Part shown: positions 32,040 through 43,987 of the stretch, in pieces | Position numbering within the stretch: the stretch's first letter is position 1 | Layout: each line of letters begins with the position of its first letter | Assembly (NCBI RefSeq): GCF_037042905.1 | Contig: NC_087261.1 | Span: 22,307,617 to 22,371,616 of the forward strand | DNA length: 64,000 nucleotides | Direction of reading: 5' to 3' | Source of the DNA: Lytechinus pictus | Lineage: Eukaryota; Echinodermata; Echinoidea; Temnopleuroida; Toxopneustidae | Made by a program: the position numbers and the translations under genes | Notes under the pieces: model-generated | What the model saw: the letters and a program-made list of their open reading frames with translations, nothing else | Told to the model about the DNA's origin: nothing | The model's database searches: none

Positions 32040-32520
32040 CGATTCATATATCACCAATCAAATAATGCGAGCGCGAAGCGCGAGCTGAAAAAATTGACAT
32101 TCCGATCTAAATACTGGACATTCTAAGCACTTTTTGCAATCATGAACAGGATAAGATGCGAGCGCGAAGCGCGAGCGGAAACAAAATTGAGATTTCAGAC
32201 AAAAAAACGAGACATTCTAAGCACTTTTCTAATCAAGAACAGGATAGGTATATAAATATACAATTGATGCGAGCGCGAAGCGCGAGCGGAATTAAAAATG
32301 AGATTTCAGACCTAAAAACAGGACATCTTAAGCACTTTTCTAATCATGAACAGGATAGGTATATAACTATACAATTGATGCGAGCGCAAAGAGCGAGCGG
32401 AAACAAAATTGAGATTTCAGACCGATAATTGGGACATTCTATTCATGTTTTGAAAATCAAGAAAATGATGGGTAATTGGATATATTCTTACATTAATAAT
32501 GTGAGCGCAAAGCGCGAGTA
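32040..32520. repeat. 111-bp tandem repeat with gcgagcgcgaagcgcgagc core
   Basis: Core copies begin at about 32066, 32158, 32269, 32380 and 32502; the middle three are spaced exactly 111 bp. Because 111 is divisible by 3, an open frame of 90 residues runs through three units, but its repeats reflect the DNA repeat. Single decayed cores also occur at about 31816 and 33490. Confidence 0.8.
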
Positions 32521-32976
32521 GAAAATTTTTGATATTCTGATCTGAAACTCCACACTGAATGCAATATGGTTTGAACAGATAAAGAGAAATCAGGCGAACA
32601 TAAGAATAAAGATTTGATCAAAATCCGACAAGGAATATCAAAGTTATTGCATTTTAAAGATTAGCATTATTCCGGTGAAACAGTTTTAAGCATGTCTTCA
32701 TTAATATTCAGTGAGCAAACTGATGATGTCATATCCCCAATTGTTATTTTGTATTTTATTATATAAAATTAGGTTTATTTGATATTTTCCCTTCAAGAAC
32801 CAAAAAACAGTTGAATTGACAACTGATTTAGTCTATTAGATATTCTTTGCTGCAACTTATTTCATTATAAGGGAGACATATCATTCACACTGGTATGAAA
32901 AAATTAAACAATTTTGATTCCCATGTTATAACACAAGAAACAGGATAGTGGGGATGTGATATCTTCAACCCGCAAG

Positions 32977-33226
32977 GGCGGAAATCCCAGAGGGGACAGG
33001 GGGACGTGTCCCCCCTACCAAAAATAGTAGGGGGACACAATATCAAATGCCCCCCTACTATTTTTGGTCTTTCATGGAGAAAAATACATCACTTCACAAT
33101 CGAAATAATAGCTTTTGGACTAAATGACCTTACATTTTGGGTGAAAAACTTTTTTTTCTTTTTTTTATGCTTGTCAAATTTTCCATGCAGGCCCTGGTCC
33201 CTCTACCTTTGGGAAGAGATTTCCGC
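32977..33226. mobile_element. Small inverted-end MITE inside the hAT-like element
   Basis: 'ggcggaaatcccag' at the left mirrors 'gagatttccgc' at the right. An inner perfect hairpin lies at 33018-33066 (ccaaaaatagtaggggg / cccccctactatttttgg). Confidence 0.5.
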
Positions 33227-34649
33227 ACATGTCAACCCACCTATTTAATATTCATGACGACATGCATATCACCATTTTCATAAACTATTGCTAAACTTTA
33301 GAATTAAATAACTTAACTATTTGTTATCAGATTTTCATAAAATTGTATTTGATATAAATATTTTCAGCCCGGAGTAGCCCCAAAACAAGCTGCGTATCTG
33401 AATAAACATGCGTGCGCGTGTTTAGAGTTAGCCCTTTAGTATCTGGGCGTTGTATATAAATACTTTGTTTTTATTATAAAAATCAATAATGCGAGTGCGA
33501 AGCACGAGCAGAAAATATTTGATATTCCGATTTGAAAAAGGGTGAATTTAAACACTATTTTAAGTACTGTGTCGGAAAATTCTTAAGGGGGTGGGGGTCT
33601 ACAAAACGTCGTTCATTTTCATTACATTTCTGTCATTCATCAACTTACCACTAGATTTCCAGGAGGTGTTGCCTATGGAAAATAACACATGCAGCACCCC
33701 CACATTTTGGGGTGCTTCACCCCCAGCACCCCCGCTTCCCAGGGCCATGGGGCAGGGTGAAAAAGACTGAAATTTGATTTTTATTGTCTGAATTGTAATT
33801 CTTTATACAAAACACGGGCGGTCGGGCTCGCCCACACTTGATTCGACATAAAACCCTCTAAGTTTCAAGTCCAACCACACCCTTGTCCCTCCCTGCTATC
33901 GAGTAGTCATGCAGTGTGTAAACTATAATGGTTATCACGTATCGCGCGCGACTACGTCTGTATGGTATCGGCGTGCCGGAGCTTGATTGAGTCGCGTTAC
34001 TGGAATATGTGAAAGACGTTGTATGATTTGCGATTGTCGGATGTGATAATATGTACATTATAACATATATAAAAAATACAAAGGGAACCTGATTTCGTGG
34101 GGGTGCTGCCTATGGAAAATAATACACGCAGCACCCCCAGGAAAAATTTTGGGGGTGCTTCAGCGAGTTCCCATGCAGGTCCCTGCTATATAACCCACAA
34201 TATTCATATGATAACCATTTCATTTGTTCTCGTCATCAGGCTGTGTTTTCAATTAAACCATTCCTTTCAGAAACTGCTAGAAACACATTGGGGAAAGGAC
34301 AATTAAAGGCCTGTTATGTTAGTGTTTTGGCGAGACAGTTTTTTTCAAAAATGTACCCACACGCGACACTGGGATGAGCCCCTATTATTTTACCACCCTT
34401 TTGAAATTGCTTCGTTCTCTGCTTAAATTTGAATATGATATGGTATTAATTGATGTAAATTAAGTGAAGATGTATAGGTGTTTAAAAAAAGAAAAACTAT
34501 TTGAAGAGGCTGGTATTTAAAGGGAAATTCTATGCGGGAACAATCAAAGCAGAAGGCCTATTGTAGGCCCACATAAAAATTTAAAGCCTGCGGGCTTCGC
34601 GCTAGCGCGCGTGATCAGATTTCATGTATGACCTTTTGGGAGATAACAT

Positions 34650-35073
34650 TACGTACGTACGTAATAAATACTGCGTACGTACGTGATAATACTGCGTACG
34701 TACGTAATAATTATCACGTACGTACGTAATAATACTGCGTACGTACGTGATAATACTGCGTACGTACGTAATAATTATCACGTACGTACGTAATAATACT
34801 GCGTACGTACGTAATAATACTGCGTACGTACGTAATAATTATCACGTACGTACGTAATAATACTGCGTACGTACGTGATAATACTGCGTACGTACGTAAT
34901 AATTATCACGTACGTACGTAATAATACTGCGTACGTACGTAATAATACTGCGTACGTACGTAATAATTATCACGTACGTACGTAATAATTATCACGTACG
35001 TACGTAATAATACTGCGTACGTACGTAATAATATTACGTACGTACGTAATAATACTGCGTACGTACGTGATAA
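34650..35073. repeat. ACGTACGTACGT minisatellite, right array
   Basis: About 20 units of the same type as 31077-31415 but in reverse orientation (spacers aataattatc and aataatactgc). It ends in a T tract and the outer inverted end of the 4.1-kb element. Confidence 0.9.
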
Positions 35074-35125
35074 TTTTTTTTTTTTTTGGATGTCAAAAAT
35101 GTCCGGTTTGGGGCTTCGTAGATTT

Positions 35126-36435
35126 CACATTCTGCTATGACACTTACCCAATCATTTAGATCCTTCCGTTACTTCTCCTTGAAGTTTCTTCTAAAAAATA
35201 TGTATATTTTCTTGATCTTTAGTGAAGATTTCACGGAGATAAAATTTGGTCAGCGCCGATATCAATTTTCGTCTAAAGAGGGCAAAATTTACTACTACCT
35301 AACCTCGTACTACTACTAGTGTGAGTGGTATATATCATGTAGGCCCTATAAGGCTATATACTATATGGGCATGATGGGAGGCGGTTAACTTCAAGGCTCC
35401 ATGATTATGATCAAATGACAATATCATAATCATAAAAAAATATGATCACGTAGTCCTCAAGGCTAGGCTAGTGCACATATATTGATGGACACCTTTTCAA
35501 TTCCCATATTTGGCATGCACAGCTAGCGCGTCCATTGGCAAACTGGGAGTTTTGGCTCCTGTACAATCACAATCGTACATCACAAAAACGTGTCGGCCCT
35601 GTACAAAGATGTATGATATAGATTTCGCACTAGCCAGTATCGATATTGTCTTCAGAGTCTTCGAGGTTGTCAAGAAAAAACAAACCTACGACGCTCTCCG
35701 ATTTTAGCAGTGCCTAATCTTACCTGTGGTACCGTATTACACGAAATGATACAAAAATAAAATAAGCAAAACACAAACTCAACCAAATAGATATGCAAAC
35801 TGTTATTGAACTTACGGGTACATTACAAGTATTCTGAAGCCAGGAGAAGATCGGTGACATCGCGATAAGCACTGCATGCACGTACTACTAGTTTTACTAA
35901 GCAAAGTCGTCATTTGTTATGATAAGGGCGCGCGGCCGACGCGCGCCGCTCACGCGCAAAAACAAAAAACAAAAAAAAGATTGCGTACGATTTTTTTTTT
36001 TTTTTTTTTTGTTGGGGGGGGGGGGGGGTGCGTTATGCCTATAACATGTAGGCCTATACCTTTTTAATTCTTCTTCTTCATCATGTACTTTCATGACAAA
36101 AAAAATGATGGGTACTGCAACGGCTTGACAATAAAAACAAATTCTGAGTGCATGTGAGCCCCCCAAAAGGCTTGAATTCTCCTTCAGTGTCGCGACTTCT
36201 TTATATCTAGCCTTATTGCCTGTAAATAGTTCAGCGTTTCGAGTAGAGTGGAAGCTGTTAATTGTTCAAATTTCAAGTCAACAATAAGAATTTTTATTAC
36301 GTACGCATGCAATTTCACCACATGGACCAGAAGGTCGATGATTTCACAAAACAGCAGTTCTATATAGGACATCCTGGTTATTGGTATACATGTACATGGA
36401 GCGGGGAGGGGGGGGGGGGGGGGGGGGCTTATTTC
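35126..36435. other. Intergenic DNA with a CpG-rich patch
   Basis: It includes a GC- and CpG-rich patch at 35925-35957 (gcgcgcggccgacgcgcg), a T/G homopolymer pair at 35989-36028 and a 20-base G run at 36408-36427. An ORF of about 65 codons lies at 35510-35707 (see its entry). The CpG-rich patch could mark a promoter of the minus-strand RNF144 gene, but it is more than 7 kb from the first coding exon. Confidence 0.35.
35510..35707 (+). CDS. Doubtful small ORF, no recognised domain
   Basis: An open frame of about 65 codons ending in TAG, with no clear ATG start (the first codon is TTG) and no recognised domain. Composition is unremarkable (…YDIDFALASIDIVFRVFEVV…). I list it only because it lies in the least repetitive part of the intergenic DNA; it may be chance. 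Confidence 0.12.
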   Translation: MACTASASIGKLGVLAPVQSQSYITKTCRPCTKMYDIDFALASIDIVFRVFEVVKKKQTYDALRF

Positions 36436-36800
36436 GCCCACTCACTATTAATTATTTTTTATTATATGAAATATTTTGATTTTGTCCCCGATCATATGTG
36501 AAATATAAAGTTTTATTCCTCCCTCTTACATGTGGAATTATATTATTTTTTATGTGGTTCAATCAAGAGGTTCTTTAATTGGAACAAATGTGTAAAAATT
36601 GAAATACTGTATATAACAACAAAACAAGAGTGACATCTCTCGTTTGCAGATCACCGAGTGCGTAAGATAAGTAATGGTTCAAAAGGTGTGTAACTTTTTT
36701 TGTTATTTACATCCAATTTTGATGAAATTTTCAGTATTATATGCTTAAACTATTTATCACCTTTTTTTTTTTGGGGGGGGGGGGAGGTGGACTTGACCTT
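36436..36800. repeat. Fragment of TTAA-flanked foldback family
   Basis: Right half of the 10446-type element, with 'gatgaaattttcagtatta', 'ggaggtggacttgacct' and a following ttaa. It carries T and G runs near the end. Confidence 0.65.
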
Positions 36801-37404
36801 AAATGATATTTACAGATTCCAATAGAAAAAAAATTGTCACATGTTGCTTCATCTGTGCAGAATATATATACGCAGACGGTGAATTTTCTTAAAATCTTGG
36901 AAATAAAATAGGTTTGAATGCAGTTTTACACCATTTCCCAGATTAAAATGATTTTAATCTAGATCCTGCCATGGATAAATAAGTTTTGCATTATGCAAAT
37001 TATTATGATAGCTTTAAAAAAGCTTTCAACACATGTCCATGCCACCATTAGCCTTGTACAGTTTATGAAATTCAGTTTTTGTCTTCTTTTTTAGCAAGAG
37101 TGAATGAAAGTGATTATGGGAGAACCCAACAATCAAGACTGTGAAACATGGGGTATGAAATTCTTCAATGTTTTAACGTTTCCCCCTGCATCATGAGTGT
37201 CCTCAACTAGGAAAATTATATTGCAAAGGCATTTTTAAAATGCTTTTCTGCTTATCAGAGTTTTGCCCAGGAAATCATTACAAGGCCATTTTATCATGGC
37301 CGAGATCCCATTTCTTCCTTGTCAAGCAACTCTGTTAAGTAAAGATCAACTTGTTGACCCCCCCCCCACTTATAAAATATTGATTCTACCCTTGACATGC
37401 AGGT
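36801..37404. other. Intergenic DNA, nothing recognised
   Basis: AT-rich sequence with a run of C near 37358. No ORF, repeat family or RNA gene is recognised. Confidence 0.5.
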
Positions 37405-37755
37405 AAAACGCCAATTCGTCTATTGCCAACTTGTCCACTCATCACAATGTCTACCTTCATTTAGTCTAATGCCATTCCATTTCGTCCTACAACCATTTGG
37501 TCCAATAACCATTTGATCCAATCATCACTTTATCTAATCAGCAGTTCATTTATGACCATTTCGTCTCATAACCAGTTGGTCTAATATCCATTTCATTTTT
37601 ATTCATTCCGTCCAATTAGCACCCTTAGTCCAATTAAAAGAAATGGTATAAGGACTAAATGGCTCTTGGACAATGTGGATAGTGGACGAACTGATGGTAG
37701 ACCGAATGATAGGAGACAAGTTGGTAATTGGACGAATTGGCATTAGACCAATTGA
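37405..37755. repeat. Foldback of short GTCTA-type subrepeats, copy 2
   Basis: Same structure as 11925-12290: the left half has 'cgtctattgccaacttgtcc' units and the right half the reverse complements ('gacgaattggcattagacc'). Confidence 0.75.
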
Positions 37756-39343
37756 AAATAAACTGACATGCATAACATAAATACAAGGAAAAACACATAC
37801 ATACAACTCAGTTATTTTCTTTACATTTGTTGTATTTACAACTTAATTGAAGCACAATAATATTCATATACCCAATTAATGACTTAAAATAATGTAAACA
37901 GGGAGTTAGTCTCTAACATGGCAAAATCCAATTTATCCATCAGATTTTCTTTAGTTCTCCAATATATAAACTAAAACTAATTTAGCAGTGTGTAATCTAA
38001 CATAATATAGAAATCTTAACATATTCAAGAGGGGTGAAATATGAAATGTATAGAATATCAACATTAATAGGAGTCCCTTTTATGGTTTCTTTATGCACAT
38101 ACACAGGCATAGGGAACAACCTTATTATAGGAAGGGTAAAATAGGCAGACCTACTTCATTTAAGAATCAATTAAAGGAAAAAATGCAAAAAGTCGAACTA
38201 GACAAATTCTTTGGTCAAAGTAATATGTGACCCCATTTTCCCATGCCTAGCGGTGTCAATATAAATATATTTGTTTGTGGTCATGTTTCAATTTGAGATT
38301 GTCGGTTGCAATTTCAGACAGCAAATCCCTAATGAAGCAAAACTTGGGTGATTAAAATCTATCAGTACCACAAAATGTGGAAGAGAAAGTAACAGAAAGA
38401 CTTTGGTGAAGGAATTTAGCGTAAATAATATTTGGCAAATTATGTCCCTGACCAAAAAAGAAAAGAAAAATACAGCTAAAATTCCAAAGGTACCTGCATG
38501 CACTTCTCTTCCTGATGGTTCAAAGTGCTGCATAAATTTAATATTTTGTAATGAAAACATCAAAACAATTTCATATTCAATATTAGTTTTCTTTCGTTTT
38601 CTAAAAACATATTCTCGCTCCACCTGGACTATTTTACAGAAACAGTTGCATTCAAACCGAACGCCAAAAATCAATTGTGACTTGATTTTCAATCAATCAG
38701 AGAGCACACGTTTGGGACTTTGGCTTTATCCTCTGCTTGCGTTCAAATGCAACTCTTTCTGAAAAGAACACAGAATGGCCCTTTGTACTATCATAACCAC
38801 TTTCTCCCCAAACTGCCCGAAGATTTAAAAACAAAATGTATTCAAATCTAATTCAAATACTTTCAAACAAAGATTTAATCCACAACCTAAGTCGAACATC
38901 TTTAAGATATCTCAAGAAATAAACATATGCAAACTCGATTATAAGTTTGTAATTTATTAATAACTTTTTAGTTTAAGAAAAGAAACACACATGACAATAA
39001 ACGGACCACCCTATTGATATCAATAATTTTCAAGTAAATTAATCCGAAGAGAGTATTTTTTTTGCAGCAGTTACATTTGTTTCATTTCCCCATGTCTTAC
39101 CAAATGAATGAAACTCTTTGGATTTTGTCACAGCTACATGTACAGAATAAATAAAGTACAAGAATTTTCTCTCACCACTTTTAACAAGTTCCACAACACA
39201 GGTAAAAAAAGTCTCACAACTTTAATAAGTTACTTTTACATAAATTTGTGACCATGAAACATTCAATTTGGTGGGCATTTATATTATATTATTTAGTACA
39301 TATTCTGCTGCTTTACGATCCACTCGTTCTAAAGTATGTTCCT
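37756..39343. other. Intergenic DNA, no supported gene
   Basis: AT-rich. Two opposite-strand frames of 134 and 119 residues overlap at 38288-38762, but neither shows a domain, codon bias or splice context, so neither is called. Confidence 0.45.
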
Positions 39344-39351
39344 ACAAAATA

Positions 39352-39902
39352 CCCAGGGGTGCCACTTACATTGACGAGTGGATACAATGCGCGACCAAAA
39401 AAACACGTAAAAAGGATGTCCTTTTCATGATAGGGCACGTTACGTACGTAACGAGATAAGGGTGTCAAAAACACAAAAATAATGAAAAAAGGGTGTCTAT
39501 TTCGCTAGGAAAATTACGTGTTTAGGGTCGAATTTGCGGGAATGATAAAACAAAATTAAAATGTTTTATAAAGGATGTCCATTTTGCCCCAACACTTCGT
39601 GTTTAGAGTCCGATTTGCGCGAGGTGTAGAAGGTGGGGTCGTACTAAACCAAATAAGGTAAAGCCGACGACCGAAGGACCCGTAACAATAAAACATTCCT
39701 GTACTTGTTTAGGGGTTCATTTCAGGGAATATTTGCCAAGAGTATCGTTTTGTTTCCAATACTTGTTAAGGGTAGGGTTTCACACGCCAATACTTGTTAA
39801 GGGGTGCATTTCCAGAATATGGAAATTACGTGTTTAGGGTGCTTTTCGAGACCCCATGGTCGCGCATGGTATCCACTCGTGAATGGAAGTGGCCCCCCCG
39901 GG
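39352..39902. mobile_element. hAT-like non-autonomous element, 551 bp
   Basis: The ends match as inverted repeats over about 45 bases (left 'gccacttacattgacgagtg', right complement 'gccacttccattcacgagtg'). An exact 8-bp duplication, acaaaata, flanks it (39344-39351, 39903-39910). The interior has several direct copies of 'attacgtgtttagggt' and 'aatacttgttaaggg'. Confidence 0.85.
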
Positions 39903-40154
39903 ACAAAATATCCTCGCTAAATGACTATACCCATTCACAATACGGTCAGGAAAAATGCTTTGTACAGTACATGTACATAACAGACAGGTTAAAATGTACA
40001 CATGGCACAGAAGAGACTGCATTTAAAACACATTGACATTAATCAGATGCTACTTCAGAAACATTATGGGCAACCATTGAGATGTTAAATCATAAAAAGA
40101 AAAAATGATTCACAAGAACATGATTTTTATAAGATATCCATAATGGCATTTAAA

Positions 40155-40560
40155 TCGGTAAACTGCCGATTCGTCTATTGCCAACTCGTCCACTCATCAC
40201 ATGGTCCACCTTCATTTAGTCTAATGCCATTCCGTCCATAAAGTGTGGTCTAACAACCATTTGGTCAAATAACCATTTGGTCCAATAATCACTTCATCTA
40301 TGACCAATTTATCTCCTAACCAGTTGGTCTAATACCCATTTTCTTTTCATTCATTTCCCCCAATTAACACTTAATCCAATTAGACCACATGGTATATGGA
40401 CTAAATGGCTATTGGACCAACTGGTTATAAGACGAAATGGTGGGTGGACGAAATGGCAATGAGACCATGTGGATAGTGGAAAAACTGATGGTAGACCAAA
40501 TGAAAGTAGACGAGTTGGTAATTGGACAAGTTGGCATTATAGCAAATGGAAATAAACCTT
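40155..40560. repeat. Foldback of short GTCTA-type subrepeats, copy 3
   Basis: It starts 'ccgattcgtctattgcca' and ends 'ggcattatagcaaatgg'. Subrepeats include 'catttggtccaataa' on the left and 'ctattggaccaactgg' on the right. Confidence 0.75.
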
Positions 40561-40805
40561 TAAATCAACCTCAGACAAATATAATAGATACAGTTGTATG
40601 GACACTGCTGCAACATGTACACACTACAAACTGGTTCAACGTCCATTTGTGAGTGCCGAGCCCCAAATACCCGAAACTCAAAACAAGTTTAAGTTATATG
40701 GTTTGAAAAAGAGAGCCTAACCCGTAAGTTGATATTGAACGAGTAAAAAAAAACAAAAAAAAACAGACTAGATGGATGAAATAAATGTGGTGGTGTTTAT
40801 GATTA

Positions 40806-40938
40806 TGGCAGTGGTGGATCCAGCCGAATTCCACCCAATACTGTGGTCAGACTCGCAATTGTTCGTTAAAAATATGCTCTGTGAAATAGCACTGGGCTGT
40901 GAAATGGTATTGTGCCAAATCCTGCTGGATACGCCACT
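40806..40938. mobile_element. hAT-like MITE
   Basis: Left end 'ggcagtggtggatccagc', right end 'gctggatacgccactg': inverted CAGTGG(T/C)G-type ends over about 130 bp. I could not define a clean target duplication. Confidence 0.6.
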
Positions 40939-41712
40939 GTTATAAAGAATGGGTAAGGGGATGAGATACATTCCATCTCAATATATATATATATATTAAA
41001 ATCTCTAGCAAACATGTACGTATATACACAAAAAAAAGTTAGTAAGGAAAATACTATATAAACTAAACTACAGATTGTTTCCTTGGTAAACACATTAGGA
41101 AATTTACAAGAAATGAATATATCAATTATCTAAATAGGTCCTTTACATCTAGTTTTATTTTCTGAAGCATTGGCATCCCCCTACTTGAAAATGAATAAAT
41201 GCTTTATCTTGTTAAATATGATGTTAACTTGCTCTAAATATACTAGAATAAAAATTGAAAATAAAACAAAACAAATTATATAACATAAAACAAGAGTACA
41301 TTGTAAATAAATGCATTATTTTCTTTTGACAATCCAAAGTACATATGATAGACTTGAGAGTCGTAACAGCGATTGCAAAAAATGTATCTAGATTTCTTGT
41401 GCTGGATTGAAGAATAAATTCAATAATAAAATCAATACCTGAGACCTTCATATGATCACAAGGAATTGAGAGCTGCTGTTTGACAATAATGACTTAATGA
41501 GTCAGTAAAAGCTCTCATGCAGAAGCTTCATTCCATGTATACCGAAAATTGAAATTAGTTAGTGCTTGGAAACAAAGGCACAAGGCAAACAATGAATAAG
41601 CAAAGGGTCTGTTTATAAGCAAAATGTGACTGCTGGAAAAGATAACTTTAAAATGCTTGCTAATAGAAAGGTAGCAAATGCTTGGTAGTAGCTACCTCCC
41701 ACATACAACAAT
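40939..41712. other. Intergenic DNA, nothing recognised
   Basis: AT-rich with a short TA run near 40981-40996. No exon is seen. Confidence 0.45.
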
Positions 41713-41850
41713 GGGCCCGTTTCATAAAGAGTTACAGTTACAGTAACTTTGCCATTATGGCAAATACCATGGCAACAGGGCTCAGCAGCCAATCAAAATC
41801 AAGGTTAGTTGCCATAATGGCAAAGTTACAACTCTTTATGAAACAGGCCC
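41713..41850. mobile_element. GGGCCCGTTTCATAAAG-family foldback MITE
   Basis: 'gggcccgtttcataaagag' pairs with 'ctctttatgaaacaggccc'. The interior contains ataccatggcaacagggctc, as in the other members. Confidence 0.8.
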
Positions 41851-43508
41851 CATATGGAGAGTATTTCATGAAGAGATTTCTTGTTTGATTATTTCACTGA
41901 CAACTGTTTACAAGCTACTGAAAGTTCCTGCATATGATTGGCCGAGAGTAATTTAGCGACTGAAATCACGGACAAGACTGTTTGTGAAATGACCCCAAGC
42001 CTTTTCTATGCACGTGCTTCATATCCAAAGGAAGACATGCTGCTGTGAGTTTTCTAAAACATGTATGCTATTCATGCTTTATTCCATAACTTTTACTATT
42101 TTGAGTCTGAAAGTACAAATAGTTCCTTCATTCATTTATCTATATTTTACCAATATTAGCTATCAACTCAAGGTCTGAGGGGGTATTTCATAAAACAAAA
42201 TAGCCAATGATTTTCCACGATTATTGTTAACTACTGAAATTCATGCAACTGATTGGCCCACATTTCTCAGAGAACATCACAAACAAGATGCCCTGTGCAG
42301 CTATATCCTGTACGTACAATAAACCTCTGAACAAAAATAGATGGCTTGAACCACTGTTCCGAACATTCTGGAACAGAATAGATTTTCAAATCTCTGCTCA
42401 GTCTAATCTACATATGTGCATGTACATTTAATACATAGTATATTGGAATGTTACTGAGCATTATATTGAAAGCATTACTGTTATACATCAGAATGGGGGG
42501 AGGGGGGGGGGGGGGGTGGGTACGTCTAATTGAGGCCTGTACATCACCTGTTTCATCATATTCTAGGAGGGGGGGGGGGGGGGTTAGGGCTGAAATACTT
42601 CCCGAAAGAGAGGGGGAGGAAATGGAAAGACCAGTTGGCCTCTGTGCAGCTGAGGAACAGAAATATCACCTGACAAACATTTGTTTCGTATTTCATCTAC
42701 ATAACCCACCTGCACTTTCAATGATTTATTAAAATAAGCTTTTGTCTCAATACACCTTGCTTTCTATAAAAACTGTCAGTAACGCAAGGGTTCTGCCTAC
42801 GAAGAAACATGTATTCGCAATCGGATGTCCATTCTATTATCAAGAAAGGGCATGTATATGCACATACATACATGTAGTAATCTAACCAAGCAAATTTTTA
42901 AATAGATAACATATTGCCTATCCACAGATACATGTACAATCAAAATTCAACGGGTTGACTCTGTACTCTATTATAAACATCTCAATGCACAAAAACATTG
43001 CCCTCTCCCACTCACGCACACACTGTGACACACACACATAAAAGACACTCTCTCCCTCTCATTCTCTCTCTCTCTCTTTCCCACTCTATCTGACACGCTT
43101 GTCTTTAATATGCTGTACAATATATAATAGATTCTCATAGTATGTATATGGGGGGGGGGGGAGAGGTGGAAGGCTCTGCACTTTTGGAAAATTGAGTAGA
43201 GCTATTACATACAGTTTACTGCATGAAAGACAAGATACACACTTCTGCACACCCATGTCCAATGGCATGCGTTTGTCAAGTCTCGCATTTGGCAGAAAGA
43301 ACACGGTGTCCCACAGCGTATCTACAGTGTGTATCACGGGCCGCTGAATGGTTTTGAAAGTGGGGGTGGGGGGCTCAGACGAGAGTACAGGGGCTGACCA
43401 TGCAAAAAATTATTACTAGATGGTCATTTTTACGTTTTTGTACACAGTTTGGGAAAAAAGTGTGGCCAACCACCTGTTTCCGCAGCCCCTGTGTATCATA
43501 TCTTCACA
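41851..43508. other. Intergenic DNA with homopolymers and microsatellites
   Basis: G-rich runs at about 42495-42517 and 42569-42583, a CA/TC-rich simple stretch at about 43010-43085, and a G run at 43150-43160. A 94-residue frame at 42448-42732 consists partly of translated G runs and is not called. Confidence 0.5.
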
Positions 43509-43987
43509 TAGGCCCAAGATACACATGCATCGGGTCTGAAGCCGCCTCCGACGCCGGCCTCAAGCTTGCAATTTGGTGTGTATACACATTCACACCAGAA
43601 GTAGACTGAAACTGCTTTGAGATTCTTTATCCATGACGAATGTTCAAGTGACACATGAGCCTGTCTTTTCAAATCAACATTTTCTATTGTTTGTTTTAAT
43701 AGCAATAGCTATTGTTTGCCATTATACCGATTTCTAGTTCAGTGGTCAAGCTGCCATTTTTTACTCAGTCCGGTCCGACAATAAAAAATAGTGAGCATAT
43801 GCACATTCGTCGAGCCGCCTTCTGGCCGGCCTTAGTCCACCTTTTGACGCAGTGGCGGACCGTGACCCGGAGGAGACAAAGCATTGGAGGGGCACAGCAT
43901 TGTTCACAAACAATTCAGTGCCCCTCCAATGCTTTGTCTCCTCCGGGTCACCGTCCGCCACTATTTTGACGTATGTGTATCTTGGGC
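43509..43987. mobile_element. Foldback element carrying a nested hAT-like MITE
   Basis: 'ggcccaagatacacat' at 43509-43524 mirrors 'gtgtatcttgggcc' at 43974-43987. A second element (43850-43963) is inserted near its right end. Confidence 0.65.
43850..43963. mobile_element. hAT-like MITE, 114 bp, nested
   Basis: An almost perfect palindrome with ends cagtggcggac / gtccgccacta and an exact 8-bp duplication, ttttgacg, at 43842-43849 and 43964-43971. The two arms match over nearly their whole length, so a recent insertion is likely. Confidence 0.88.

Larger units (their letters stand above)
31581..34185. mobile_element. hAT-like non-autonomous element, 2.6 kb
   Basis: The left end is cagggacctgggaac; the right end, reverse-complemented, is cagggacctgcatgggaac. 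An exact 8-bp duplication, ctatataa, flanks it (31573-31580, 34186-34193). Both ends carry 'gggggtgct' blocks. The interior holds CA and TA microsatellites (31672-31755), the GCGAGCGCGAAGCGCGAGC array (about 32040-32520), a foldback half (about 32580-32960), and another inverted-end insertion (about 32977-33226). No transposase ORF is seen. Confidence 0.8.
31027..35121. mobile_element. 4.1-kb foldback element with mirrored ACGT-repeat arrays
   Basis: The outermost 31 bases at each end are exact reverse complements (left begins 'ctacgaagccccaaaccg'), followed by one mismatch and an A tract on the left / T tract on the right. The 4-bp attt lies directly outside on both sides (31023-31026, 35122-35125), a likely target duplication. 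Next to each end is an array of ACGT-rich units (31077-31415 and 34650-35073) in opposite orientation. A 2.6-kb hAT-like element (31581-34185) sits in the middle, so the element was about 1.5 kb before that insertion. No transposase is visible. The superfamily is unknown to me. Confidence 0.75.

Noticed and set aside
32156-32428. 90-residue ORF with 37-residue protein repeats
   Set aside because: The repeats come from a 111-bp DNA tandem array whose period happens to be divisible by three.
31077-35073. Regular repeat arrays considered as CRISPR
   Set aside because: Units have no unique spacers, the two arrays are mirror images in one element, there are no cas genes, and the genome is eukaryotic.
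38288-38762. Overlapping 134- and 119-residue frames on opposite strands
   Set aside because: No recognised domain, no splice context, and both strands open at once in AT-rich intergenic DNA.
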